Shown here: piece by piece, positions 1-7,811 of the stretch
How positions within the stretch are numbered: position 1 is the stretch's first letter
How the letters are laid out: each line of letters opens with the position of its first letter
Source of the DNA: Casp-Chloro-G3 sp002816715
GTDB lineage: Bacteria; Chloroflexota; Dehalococcoidia; Lucifugimonadales; UBA3495
Length of the DNA stretch: 64,000 nucleotides
NCBI GenBank assembly: GCA_027623815.1
Contig: JAQBUV010000003.1
Span: 1 to 64,000 of the forward strand
Direction of reading: 5' to 3'
Position numbers and translations under genes: made by a program
The notes under the pieces: model-generated
Database searches by the model: none
Told to the model about the DNA's origin: nothing
The model's input: the letters and a program-made list of their open reading frames with translations, nothing else

Positions 1-1719
1 GTTGATGTCGGCACGGAGCGGTCTTGGGAGCTATGTGAGGATGGGGAACTGCCTCGAATGTTTCTGGTCAATAAAATGGACCGGGAGAACGCCAATTTCT
101 CCCGCACCGTGGCGGATATTCAGGGGACTTTCGGGAATAAGTGTGTTCCCTTCCAGTTGCCCATCGGCGAGGCTCAAGACTTCAAAGGCGTGGTCAGTAT
201 TGTGCGCCCACCCTCAGACATACCGGCCGAAGTGGCCGACCAGTTTGAGAGTGCCCGTGAACGGTTGATTGAAGCGGTCGCTGAATCAGACGACGAACTG
301 GCCGAACGTTACCTGGAAGGTGAAGAACTGACCGACGCTGAAATCATCGCTGGGGCGCGTAAAGCTATTTGCAGCGGTGATTTGGTGCCAATACTGGCTA
401 GCTCGGCCACCCAAAACATCGGCGTAAACGAATTTCTGGAGATGGTGCAAGAATTCCTCCCTTCACCGCTGGATGTAAAGAAACCCACCATGAAAAATGC
501 CTCCGGCAACGCGACTGAATTTGAGGTTGACCCGGCTGGCCCGCTGGCCGCTTTTGTGTTCAAGACCACCGCCGACCCCTTTGTCGGGAAGCTGTCGTTG
601 TTCCGGGTCTTCCGAGGCACCATCAGCAGCAACTCCGAAATTTGGAACAGCGCTCGTAAGCAGTCTGAGCGAATCGGCCAACTATACCTGCCGCGAGGCA
701 AATCCCAGGAGAATATCACTGAAGTCGTCGCTGGCGATATTGGCGCAATTGGTAAGCTGGCATTGACCGTCACCGGAGATACCTTGTGCGCCCGGGACAA
801 CCCGGTTGCCTTCGAGAAGGTCAACTTCCCCGCTGGCTTTTACAGCGTTGCGGTCAGTCCGGCGACCAAGGCCGACCTGGATAAGATGTCCACCTCGCTG
901 AGCCGGATCGTCGAAGAAGACCCCAGCTTGAGCCTTTCCCGTCAGGTTGAGACCAGCGAAATGGTGCTCACCGGTTTTGGCGAGGCCCAAATTGACGTGG
1001 CCATCGACAAGATCAAGCGCAAGTTTGGCGCCGAGTTGGAGACCAGGCTGCCCAGAGTTCCCTATCGTGAGAGTATCTCCCGGGTCACCAAGGCCGAATA
1101 CCGGCACAAAAAACAGAGCGGCGGCCACGGCCAATACGGCCACGTTGTGCTCCGATTGGAGCCAAAGGAACGGGATCAGGGCTTTGAGTTTGGCTCAGAA
1201 ATTGTGGGCGGCAAGGTGCCCAAGGAATACATTCCGGCGGTTGAAAAGGGTATCGTCAAGACCTTGGAAGAAGGCGTAGTGGCAGGTTTCCCGGTGGTAG
1301 ACCTGAAGGCCATTATTTACGATGGCAGCTTCCACGACGTCGATTCTTCAGGCATGTCTTTTGAGATTGCCAGTTCCCAGGCCCTGCGAAAGGGATTGTT
1401 GGAGGCCAACCCGATTTTGCTGGAGCCTATTGTCAAGCTGAAGGTAAACGTGCCCGACGCCTACACCGGCGAAGTGATGAGCGACTTGAACGTCAAAAGG
1501 GGTCGTATTCTAGAAATGACGCCCAACGACCGATACACGGTGATTGAAGCCGAAGTCCCTCACTCCGAGGTGCAGCGGTACTCGCAGGACTTGCGGTCGT
1601 TGACCCAGGGTAGGGGCAGTTACGAGTTCAAGTTCGACCATTATGAACCGGTGCCCCAGAACATTGAGCAGAAGGTCATCCAAGATGTGAAGCGAGCCAA
1701 AGAACAGCAGGTCGCCTAA
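1..1719 (+). CDS. Elongation factor G-like GTPase, 5' end outside the window
   Basis: A translation GTPase of the EF-G family, missing its N-terminus (P-loop and switch regions) because the window starts inside the gene. The reading frame is open from base 1; an internal ATG at 58 is not the start. The G4 motif NKMD is visible at residues 24-27 of the partial protein. Domain II, domains III/V and the domain IV motif GGHGQYGHV follow, and the protein ends with a normal EF-G C-terminus. The domain IV sequence looks more like EF-G2/FusA2-type paralogs than canonical FusA, and no rpsL, rpsG or tuf genes are adjacent, so it may be an EF-G paralog; this is an inference. A hairpin follows the stop codon. 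Family assignment is firm, the subtype is not. Confidence 0.9.
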   Translation, partial: VDVGTERSWELCEDGELPRMFLVNKMDRENANFSRTVADIQGTFGNKCVPFQLPIGEAQDFKGVVSIVRPPSDIPAEVADQFESARERLIEAVAESDDELAERYLEGEELTDAEIIAGARKAICSGDLVPILASSATQNIGVNEFLEMVQEFLPSPLDVKKPTMKNASGNATEFEVDPAGPLAAFVFKTTADPFVGKLSLFRVFRGTISSNSEIWNSARKQSERIGQLYLPRGKSQENITEVVAGDIGAIGKLALTVTGDTLCARDNPVAFEKVNFPAGFYSVAVSPATKADLDKMSTSLSRIVEEDPSLSLSRQVETSEMVLTGFGEAQIDVAIDKIKRKFGAELETRLPRVPYRESISRVTKAEYRHKKQSGGHGQYGHVVLRLEPKERDQGFEFGSEIVGGKVPKEYIPAVEKGIVKTLEEGVVAGFPVVDLKAIIYDGSFHDVDSSGMSFEIASSQALRKGLLEANPILLEPIVKLKVNVPDAYTGEVMSDLNVKRGRILEMTPNDRYTVIEAEVPHSEVQRYSQDLRSLTQGRGSYEFKFDHYEPVPQNIEQKVIQDVKRAKEQQVA

Positions 1720-1743
1720 CTAACACCGCAGGAGTTCATCGTG

Positions 1744-1769
1744 AGGGGCCTCGATTATTAGAGGCCCCT
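1744..1769. terminator. Hairpin between convergent genes, likely bidirectional terminator
   Basis: A 9-bp perfect stem (AGGGGCCTC at 1744-1752 with GAGGCCCCT at 1761-1769) and an 8-nt loop lie between the EF-G-like gene and the convergent mutase gene. No long T tract follows on either strand, so termination may be inefficient or factor-assisted. Confidence 0.6.
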
Positions 1770-1779
1770 TACGTTGATT

Positions 1780-3444
1780 CTAAAATCCCCAGCTCGGTCG
1801 ATACTCCCCGAAGACTTCCCGAAACACTCCCATCATTTCTCCCAGAGTGGCGTAGGCTTTGACCGCCTCCAGCAGCGGCGGCATCAGGTTTTCCGACCCT
1901 CGGGCCGCCTGCTCCAGAGCGCGCAATTTTTCGCTCACTGTTCGGTTGTCGCGGGTTCGTCTCAGCGCATTGAGCTTATCAATGTGCTGCCGTTCGCCTT
2001 CAGCATCAACCCGAAGCAGCGGTATTGTCACTTCGTCGGTGGTGCGATATTCGTTAACGCCCACCGTGATGCGCTCCTTCCGGTCTTCCTCTTGCTGGTA
2101 GACGTAGGCAGCTTCGGCGATCTCTCGCTGGAAGAACCCGCTTTTCAATGCGGGGATCACCCCGCCAATATCGTCAATGCGACGGAAATAGTCGTAAGCG
2201 CCAGATTCGACCTGGTTGGTCAGGGTTTCCAGGTAATAGCTGCCGCCCAGCGGGTCGACCGTGTCGGCCACTCCCGTTTCATGGGCGATGATCTGTTGCG
2301 TGCGCAGGGCCTGCAACGCCGCTTCTGCCGAGGGCAAAGCCCAGGCTTCGTCCTTGGAGTTGGTGTGCAGCGATTGGCAACCGCCCAGTACGGCGGCCAT
2401 CGCCTGCAAGGTCACCCGCATCACGTTGTTGTCGGGCTGCTGAGCGGTCAGGGCAGCGCCGGAGGTCTGGGCGTGGCACCGCAGCCATTGGGAGCGCGGG
2501 TTGGTGGCGTGGAAAGTATCGCGCATTTCTCTGGCCCAAACTCGGCGGGCCGACCGGAACTTGGCAATCTCCTCGAAGAAGTTATTGTCGACGTTGAAGA
2601 AGAAGCTCAGACGAGGAGCGAAGTCGTCCACCGACAGACCTCTTTCCTGGCAATGGCGGACGTATTCGAAGCCATCGGCCAGGGTGAAGGCCAGTTCCTG
2701 CACTGCCGTCGATCCGGCCTCCCGGATGTGATAGCCACTGATGCTGATCGGATTCCATAGCGGCATGTGCTGGGTGGCGAACTCCACTGTGTCCACCACC
2801 AGCCGCATTGACGGCTCCGGCGGAAAGATATACTCGTTTTGGGCCAGGTACTCCTTGAGGATGTCGTTTTGCAGAGTGCCGCCCATCTGGTTTAGGGGCA
2901 CACCTTGCTTTTCGGCCACGGCGATGTACATGGCCCAGATGATGGCCGCCGGGCTGTTGATGGTCATCGACGTTGTGACCTGCCCCAGCGGGATGCCGTC
3001 GAACAGAGTTTCCATGTCGGCCAGCGACGATATAGCCACGCCGCACTTGCCAAACTCCCCGGCTGCCTCGGGAGCGTCGGTGTCGTAGCCGTAGAGGGTG
3101 GGCATGTCAAAGGCGACGCTCAGACCAGTCTGCCCGTTTTCCAGCAGGAACTTAAAGCGGGCGTTGGTTTCTTCGGGAAGGCCGTAACCGGCGAACATCC
3201 GCATGGTCCACAGCCGACCCCGGTAGCCGGTGGGGTGGACGCCGCGCAGGTAGGGGTACTCGCCCGGATATCCGATGTCCCGTAGGTCGTCGGTATCAGC
3301 TAGATCTGCCGGAGTGTAGAGCGGCTGTACCGGAATCTGGGAGGGAGTTTTGTAGGCAGGCTTGCGCTGAGGCGCGGAATTGGCCTTCTCGCGCCACCGC
3401 TCCGCTTCCTGCCGGATGTTTTCGATTTCTTCAGGGGAGTTCAA
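1780..3444 (-). CDS. Cobalamin-dependent acyl-CoA mutase large subunit, isobutyryl-CoA mutase-like
   Basis: A 554-residue protein homologous to the substrate-binding TIM-barrel half of methylmalonyl-CoA mutase. It lacks the C-terminal B12-binding domain, so it must pair with a separate small subunit that is not in this window. Recognisable blocks are the CoA-binding segment YRGRLWTMRMFAGYG near residues 74-88, GGTLQNDILKEY near 188-199, and ISISGYH ending at His239 (His244 of the Propionibacterium enzyme). The two residues that select the methylmalonyl carboxylate, Tyr89 and Arg207 in that enzyme, align with Phe84 and Gln202 here. That is the pattern known from isobutyryl-CoA mutase (Phe80/Gln198). 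A branched or straight butyryl-type substrate is therefore more likely than methylmalonyl-CoA. The gene stands alone, 21 nt beyond the end of tyrS. Confidence 0.9.
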   Translation of the reverse strand: MNSPEEIENIRQEAERWREKANSAPQRKPAYKTPSQIPVQPLYTPADLADTDDLRDIGYPGEYPYLRGVHPTGYRGRLWTMRMFAGYGLPEETNARFKFLLENGQTGLSVAFDMPTLYGYDTDAPEAAGEFGKCGVAISSLADMETLFDGIPLGQVTTSMTINSPAAIIWAMYIAVAEKQGVPLNQMGGTLQNDILKEYLAQNEYIFPPEPSMRLVVDTVEFATQHMPLWNPISISGYHIREAGSTAVQELAFTLADGFEYVRHCQERGLSVDDFAPRLSFFFNVDNNFFEEIAKFRSARRVWAREMRDTFHATNPRSQWLRCHAQTSGAALTAQQPDNNVMRVTLQAMAAVLGGCQSLHTNSKDEAWALPSAEAALQALRTQQIIAHETGVADTVDPLGGSYYLETLTNQVESGAYDYFRRIDDIGGVIPALKSGFFQREIAEAAYVYQQEEDRKERITVGVNEYRTTDEVTIPLLRVDAEGERQHIDKLNALRRTRDNRTVSEKLRALEQAARGSENLMPPLLEAVKAYATLGEMMGVFREVFGEYRPSWGF

Positions 3445-3465
3445 AAAGCCTCGAAAAAGCTGTAG

Positions 3466-4701
3466 CTAGTCGGTTAGTCGGACGAACCGGCGACGGCCAA
3501 CCTTGATAACGTCACCTGGTTGCAACCCTGCGCCCGCCGAGTCACTGTCCAGCGTCGCCGCCTCTTCGGGATGCCGAATTAGCTGGACTGCCTTTTGGTT
3601 GATCAATCGCTTGGCCTCGCCGTTGCTGCTGGCCAAACCGGCTGACACCAACAACCGGCTCAGCGAACGGTCATCCTCGCCGCTGGACTGTCTCAGTTGA
3701 AATTCTGGGATGTCGTGCGGTAGGTCGCGCCGCTGCACCACCCGCTCGAAATTCTCCTGGGCCTCGCTAGCCATTTGCTGGTCATGAAAAGTAGCGGTGA
3801 TTTCCCGGGCCAAACGCTTTTTCAGTTCCATAGGATTGACCGATTCTGCCTGCAAGGTTTGGGAAACTTCGCCAAGTTCGGCATCTGGCATGTCGGTCAG
3901 ATAATCAAAGTAGGGCACGATCAGTTCGTCGGGCAGGGACATCAGCTTGCCGTACATGTCGTTGGGTTCTTCCTCCAACGCCACGTAGTTACCCAGGCTT
4001 TTGCTCATCTTCTGCACCCCGTCGGTGCCCACCAGGATCGGCATCAGGAAGCATTGCTGAGGCTTTTGACCCATCATGCCCTGTAATTCCCGGCCCACCA
4101 GCAGGTTGAACATCTGGTCGCTGCCGCCGAACTCCACATCGGACTCGATAACCACCGAGTCATAAGCCTGGAGCAGCGGATAGAGTAGTTCCGTGATGGC
4201 GATGGGATGGTGTTCTTTGAACCGCTTGGCGAAGTCGTCTCGCTCCAACAACTGGGCCAAGGTGAATTTGCTGGTCAACCGGAGCACGTCGGCCAGGCTG
4301 AATTTCCCAAACCATTGGCTCTGCCACTCTACCTTGGTGCGTTCCCGGTCTACCACCTTGAAGAATTGACGCATATAAGACTCGGCGTTGGATACCACTT
4401 CTTCGTGGGTCAGCATGGGCCGGGTTGCCGACCGGCCGCTGGGGTCGCCAATCTGGGCAGTCCAGTCGCCGACGATCAGGATGACCTGATGCCCCAATTC
4501 CTGAAGCTGCCGCAGCTTGCGCAAGCCAACCACGTGCCCCAAATGAATGTCGGGACGGCTGGGGTCGAAGCCCATCTTCAGCCGTAGCGGCTTGCCCGAC
4601 TTCAGCATAGTGACGAATTCGTCCTGGGAGATTATCTCCTTGACGCCGCGTTGAGTAATATGGTCGATGACTGCCTGGCTAAGCAACCGTCGCTCCTTCA
4701 T
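3466..4701 (-). CDS. tyrS: Tyrosyl-tRNA synthetase
   Basis: A class I aminoacyl-tRNA synthetase that charges tRNA-Tyr in the cytoplasm. The HIGH-type signature is HLGH at residues 53-56 and the KMSKS loop lies near residue 230. The C-terminal 70 or so residues form an S4-like RNA-binding domain. The length of 411 aa and the N-terminal pattern (LKMGFDPSRPDIHLGH) fit the TyrZ-type bacterial subgroup. The ATG at 4701 lies inside the end of ribF, with a 23-nt overlap. The two genes are therefore probably co-transcribed, ribF first, and tyrS translation may be coupled. I see no T-box leader. Confidence 0.97.
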   Translation of the reverse strand: MKERRLLSQAVIDHITQRGVKEIISQDEFVTMLKSGKPLRLKMGFDPSRPDIHLGHVVGLRKLRQLQELGHQVILIVGDWTAQIGDPSGRSATRPMLTHEEVVSNAESYMRQFFKVVDRERTKVEWQSQWFGKFSLADVLRLTSKFTLAQLLERDDFAKRFKEHHPIAITELLYPLLQAYDSVVIESDVEFGGSDQMFNLLVGRELQGMMGQKPQQCFLMPILVGTDGVQKMSKSLGNYVALEEEPNDMYGKLMSLPDELIVPYFDYLTDMPDAELGEVSQTLQAESVNPMELKKRLAREITATFHDQQMASEAQENFERVVQRRDLPHDIPEFQLRQSSGEDDRSLSRLLVSAGLASSNGEAKRLINQKAVQLIRHPEEAATLDSDSAGAGLQPGDVIKVGRRRFVRLTD

Positions 4702-5617
4702 CGTGGGCTAACACCAACCGGGTGTCGGCCACATCCTGGTCTACCTGCTTGATCAGGGCTTCCACACCGGTAAACGTTTCCTGGTCACGCAGTTTCTTGA
4801 CGAAATCGACACCGATGGATTGACCATAGAGGTCACCGGAAAAGTCCAAGACATACACTTCGACCAGTCGCTCGGTCAGGCCAAAGGTGGGCCGAATGCC
4901 AATGCTGGTGGCTGAAGGGTGCCGCTGGCCGTTAATAATCGCCCAGGTCGCATAGATTCCATCTCCGGGTAACATCATACCCGGCGGGATGGTCAGATTG
5001 GCGGTGGGGAATCCCAACTCGCGACCTCTTTGGAATCCTCTGACCACTTCTCCGCACAGACGAAATGGTCGGCCCAGCAGCCGGTTGCCGGTGCTCACGT
5101 CGCCCTGGGTGACTGTCTGGCGAATGAGGCCGCTGTGAACCGCCGACCCGGCCAAGATGAGAGGCTCGACAGTTTCGACCCAAAACCCCAGCTTGGCCCC
5201 GGCTTCTTTCAAAAACGCCGCATTGCCCTGACGATTTTGCCCGAAGGCAAAATCGGGCCCAATGACCAGACCTTTCATGTGGAGGGTCTCTGCCAAAATA
5301 CTTGCGAAGTCGTCAGCGGCGATCTGAGATAGTTCTGGGGTGAACTCTAAGGATATGATCAGCTCAATGCCTTGGCTTCTAATCAGGTCTAACTTTTTTG
5401 GCAGGGAAGTGATGTAGCTGACCGGGTGGTCGGGGCGCAGTACGGTGGCGGGATGATTGCTGAAGGTAATAACTCCGGGCTGGCAGTTGGGCCGGGCCTT
5501 ACGAATTAGATGCCCCAGCAGGTGACGGTGTCCCAGATGCACCCCATCGAAGACGCCGATGGTGAGGACGGTGTCCCGGCCTGAAGCGGAGTCGGCCAAT
5601 AGCTGGCGAAAGGTCAT
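4679..5617 (-). CDS. ribF: Bifunctional riboflavin kinase / FAD synthetase
   Basis: Converts riboflavin to FMN and then FAD. The N-terminal nucleotidyltransferase domain shows IGVFDGVHLGH shortly after the start and a GPDFAFG segment in mid-domain. The C-terminal flavokinase domain shows FPTANL followed by GDGIYA. The open frame extends to an ATG at 5737, but that extension runs into a repeat element and does not resemble the family. The ATG at 5617 gives a 312-aa protein with the normal N-terminus, and an AAGGAA ribosome-binding site lies about 10 nt upstream. No FMN riboswitch is recognisable upstream. The gene overlaps the downstream tyrS start. Confidence 0.95.
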   Translation of the reverse strand: MTFRQLLADSASGRDTVLTIGVFDGVHLGHRHLLGHLIRKARPNCQPGVITFSNHPATVLRPDHPVSYITSLPKKLDLIRSQGIELIISLEFTPELSQIAADDFASILAETLHMKGLVIGPDFAFGQNRQGNAAFLKEAGAKLGFWVETVEPLILAGSAVHSGLIRQTVTQGDVSTGNRLLGRPFRLCGEVVRGFQRGRELGFPTANLTIPPGMMLPGDGIYATWAIINGQRHPSATSIGIRPTFGLTERLVEVYVLDFSGDLYGQSIGVDFVKKLRDQETFTGVEALIKQVDQDVADTRLVLAHDEGATVA

Positions 5618-5731
5618 GCTGGCATTGTTCCTTGCTGAGCGATGCTCGGACTCGATTCTGCGACTATTGTAATGCCTTGCCGCTGAATAGGAAAGCTGAG
5701 CGACCCCGGGGTAGTGGTTCAGATTGGTTCT

Positions 5732-5812
5732 CGTCATTCTGGCGCAAGCCGGAATCGGCCAAAGCGTCTAAACTATCTTGATATCTACGCACTGGGCTTC
5801 GCCGGAATGACG
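5732..5812. repeat. Palindromic MITE-like intergenic element
   Basis: The ends of this 81-bp segment form an imperfect inverted repeat: CGTCATTCTGGCGCAAGCC at 5732-5750 is nearly the reverse complement of 5794-5812. The core holds a second, weaker dyad. It resembles the short palindromic extragenic elements found in many copies in various bacterial genomes. It lies between the divergent ribF and rsmD genes and carries no coding capacity. Confidence 0.75.
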
Positions 5813-5988
5813 CTTTTCAGGACTTTGGCAGATGCTTGTACATAGTCTCTCTTAGACAAGCGTGGCGCGGCCTAGTATATTTAGGGCGAGTAACAAGTGG
5901 GCCGGAGGTTGGGGGGAGGTATGGGTCGCCAAATTGACCAAAACCCGCCCTCGATTCCTCTGGAAATTACCTTGACACTGCAGGTACG

Positions 5989-6555
5989 ATGCGACCGAAA
6001 GCTTTAATGCGAGTGGTTGGCGGCGAGGCAAAAGGCCGGCGACTAAAAGGGACAATCGCTCCCGGAGCGCGTCCCACTACCGAGCGGGTTCGGGCGGCGA
6101 TCTTTAATATCCTCGACCTATACTCGTACCGGGATAAAAAGGCACTAGACCTGTTTGCTGGGTCCGGCAGCCTGGGCATTGAAGCATTGAGTCAGGGGGC
6201 GGCGTGGGCTGACTTCGTGGAGCGGGACCGCAAGCAATGCGAGATTATTCGCTCTAACTTGGAAAACACGGGATTCAGCCAACACTCCAAGGTGTATCAG
6301 GCCGACGCGACCAGGGTTCTGGAAACGCTGAACGGCCCGTATCAGCTAATCCTGTTGGATCCCCCCTACGCGTTAGAAAACATTGGAGAGGTGCTGGAAA
6401 AGATAGCCTCGGCGCCGGGGCTGGTGGACGATCAGGGGATTGTGGTAGTTGGGCACTCCAGACACTTGGAATTGCTGCCTCACTATGGCTCCTTGTTACT
6501 AGAATCTCACCGCCGCTATGGGGATAATGTGGTGGAGTTCTACGCCAAGAGATAG
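5989..6555 (+). CDS. rsmD: 16S rRNA (guanine966-N2)-methyltransferase RsmD
   Basis: A SAM-dependent methyltransferase that modifies helix 31 of 16S rRNA. The protein has the SAM-binding motif LDLFAGSGSLGIEAL at about residues 53-67 and the N6/N2-methylase motif DPPY at 124-127. RPTTERVRAAIFN near residues 29-40 is typical of the family. Two starts are possible: ATG 5989 (188 aa, with a weak AGGT upstream) and ATG 6007, which gives the N-terminus MRVVGG seen in many homologs but has no clear ribosome-binding site. It ends 16 nt before coaD, a pairing common in bacteria, and the two are probably one transcript. Confidence 0.95.
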   Translation: MRPKALMRVVGGEAKGRRLKGTIAPGARPTTERVRAAIFNILDLYSYRDKKALDLFAGSGSLGIEALSQGAAWADFVERDRKQCEIIRSNLENTGFSQHSKVYQADATRVLETLNGPYQLILLDPPYALENIGEVLEKIASAPGLVDDQGIVVVGHSRHLELLPHYGSLLLESHRRYGDNVVEFYAKR

Positions 6556-6571
6556 CCATAGGAGATAGCCA

Positions 6572-7066
6572 ATGGTAACTGCCATATACCCAGGGACATT
6601 TGACCCGGTGACTTTAGGTCATGTTGATATTGCCTCTAGAGCGTCGGTATTGTTTGAACGAATAATTGTAGCGGTTTATTCAAAGCCTTCAAAGAGCTTG
6701 CTGTTCACCACCGAGGAACGGGTGAAGATGTTTCAAGATTCGGTGAGGCACCTGCCCAACGTAGAAGTAAGGGAGTTCGATGGCTTGGTCGTCCGTTTTG
6801 CTCAAGATGTGGAAGCGGCGGTCATTGTGAGGGGGTTGCGTAGCGGGTCTGATTTTGAGTACGAATTTGAGATGGCGTTTATGAATCGGAGGCTGGCGCC
6901 GACAGTCGACATGATATCGTTCATGACTTCACAAGACTATATGTTCATAAGTTCCAGCCTCTTGAAAGAAGTGGCGCTGTTAAAAGGGGATGTTACCGAT
7001 ATGGTACCCCCCCATGTGGCAAAGGCGGTTTATTCCAAATATGGCATGACGGTTCCAGAACACTGA
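6572..7066 (+). CDS. coaD: Pantetheine-phosphate adenylyltransferase
   Basis: Catalyses the penultimate step of coenzyme A synthesis, transferring AMP from ATP to 4'-phosphopantetheine. The 164-aa length is normal. Visible motifs are YPGTFDPVTLGH at residues 6-17 (the T/HxGH nucleotidyltransferase signature), VRGLRSGSDFEYE in the middle, and ISSSLLKE towards the end. The start is preceded by GGAGATAG. It follows rsmD closely and is followed after 22 nt by the coiled-coil gene, so the three probably form an operon. Confidence 0.97.
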   Translation: MVTAIYPGTFDPVTLGHVDIASRASVLFERIIVAVYSKPSKSLLFTTEERVKMFQDSVRHLPNVEVREFDGLVVRFAQDVEAAVIVRGLRSGSDFEYEFEMAFMNRRLAPTVDMISFMTSQDYMFISSSLLKEVALLKGDVTDMVPPHVAKAVYSKYGMTVPEH

Positions 7067-7088
7067 GATACCGGAGAAGGAGGGCATC

Positions 7089-7604
7089 ATAGATATCATT
7101 AATGTGGTTGACCGTTTAGAGACCCTGGTAAATACCAGCAAGGTTATGCCGGTTACCGGCAGCCTTTTGATGGACAGGAAGAAGATTTTGGAATTGGTGG
7201 ACCAGTTGCGTTTGCAGGTCCCCCAAGAAATCAAATCGGCGGAAGAAGTGCTTACCCAGAAGGACCAGATCATCAGTCAGGCGATGGTTGAGGCGCGGCG
7301 GGCCAAGACCAAGGCTGAGGACGAGTTCAAAGAAAAATTGGGCCAGAGCGAACAGCGCAAGCGGGCCGATGATATGCTGAGAGAGGCGGAACTCAAGGCC
7401 GCCCGGATGATTGAGCAAGCCGAGTCGGAATGCAACTCCAAGCGTACCGAGGCCGATGCCTACGCCCTGCGCGCCCTGCGGGCCTTTGAACGGGAGTTGA
7501 ACAGCCTAAATGGTTCGGTTCGCAAAGGCATCGACATGCTGGCTGGCAATGCCCTGGTCAGCAGCGGTGCTGGCCCGGTCAGTACCATGACGATGGACCG
7601 TTAA
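7089..7604 (+). CDS. Coiled-coil protein resembling ATP synthase b subunit / DivIVA-like, probable AUA start
   Basis: A soluble, charged, mostly helical protein of 171 aa. Residues from about 45 to 140 are rich in Ala, Glu, Lys and Arg with coiled-coil character and resemble the stalk of F-type b subunits. There is no membrane segment, so it is not the real AtpF, which is encoded at 13141. From memory, proteins of this kind sit next to coaD in Chloroflexota and start MDII-like. Here the equivalent codons read ATA-GAT-ATC-ATT from 7089. A strong GGAGG at 7079-7083 leaves a 5-nt spacer to the ATA. The nearest standard start, GTG at 7104, is 20 nt from that site. Function unknown; a scaffold or cell-envelope role is only a guess. 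Confidence 0.75.
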   Translation: MDIINVVDRLETLVNTSKVMPVTGSLLMDRKKILELVDQLRLQVPQEIKSAEEVLTQKDQIISQAMVEARRAKTKAEDEFKEKLGQSEQRKRADDMLREAELKAARMIEQAESECNSKRTEADAYALRALRAFERELNSLNGSVRKGIDMLAGNALVSSGAGPVSTMTMDR

Positions 7605-7620
7605 CCAGATTCCAACAGCA

Positions 7621-7663
7621 CGAGGATGGTTCAGTTGTCCAAATTGGTGACGAACCATCCTCG
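7621..7663. terminator. Long-stem hairpin between convergent genes
   Basis: A perfect 12-bp stem (CGAGGATGGTTC at 7621-7632 with GAACCATCCTCG at 7652-7663) encloses a 19-nt loop, 16 nt after the coiled-coil gene. No T tract follows. It could end transcription of the coaD operon or stabilise the mRNA 3' end. Confidence 0.5.
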
Positions 7664-7721
7664 TCGCAAGGAGAATCAGTGGGTTTACTCGGCCATTGTT
7701 AGAATATATTTCCAAACATTG

Positions 7722-7780
7722 TTCTACAGGCTCACCACGAGAGGCAGTGACCTCTCATCTCAAGCTTGTCAATCGACAAG
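7722..7780. repeat. Degenerate copy of an intergenic GGCTCACCACGAG repeat
   Basis: The core AGGCTCACCACGAG, followed by CTCATCTCAAGCTTGTC, matches the layout of the elements at about 41730 and 55054 in this window. Those have the form 'ttcgacaggctcaccacgag ... ctcatcctgagcttgtcgaa'. This copy is partial and diverged, and lies between the hairpin and the end of the Lon-like gene. Confidence 0.5.
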
Positions 7781-7811
7781 TTATTATACTGGCAGAGTTT
7801 TGAGATAGTTA

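Noticed and set aside
1774..2760. Open frame of 328 codons on the plus strand
   Set aside because: Antisense to the acyl-CoA mutase, which is intact.
5618..5731. FMN riboswitch upstream of ribF
   Set aside because: None of the conserved RFN element segments is recognisable.
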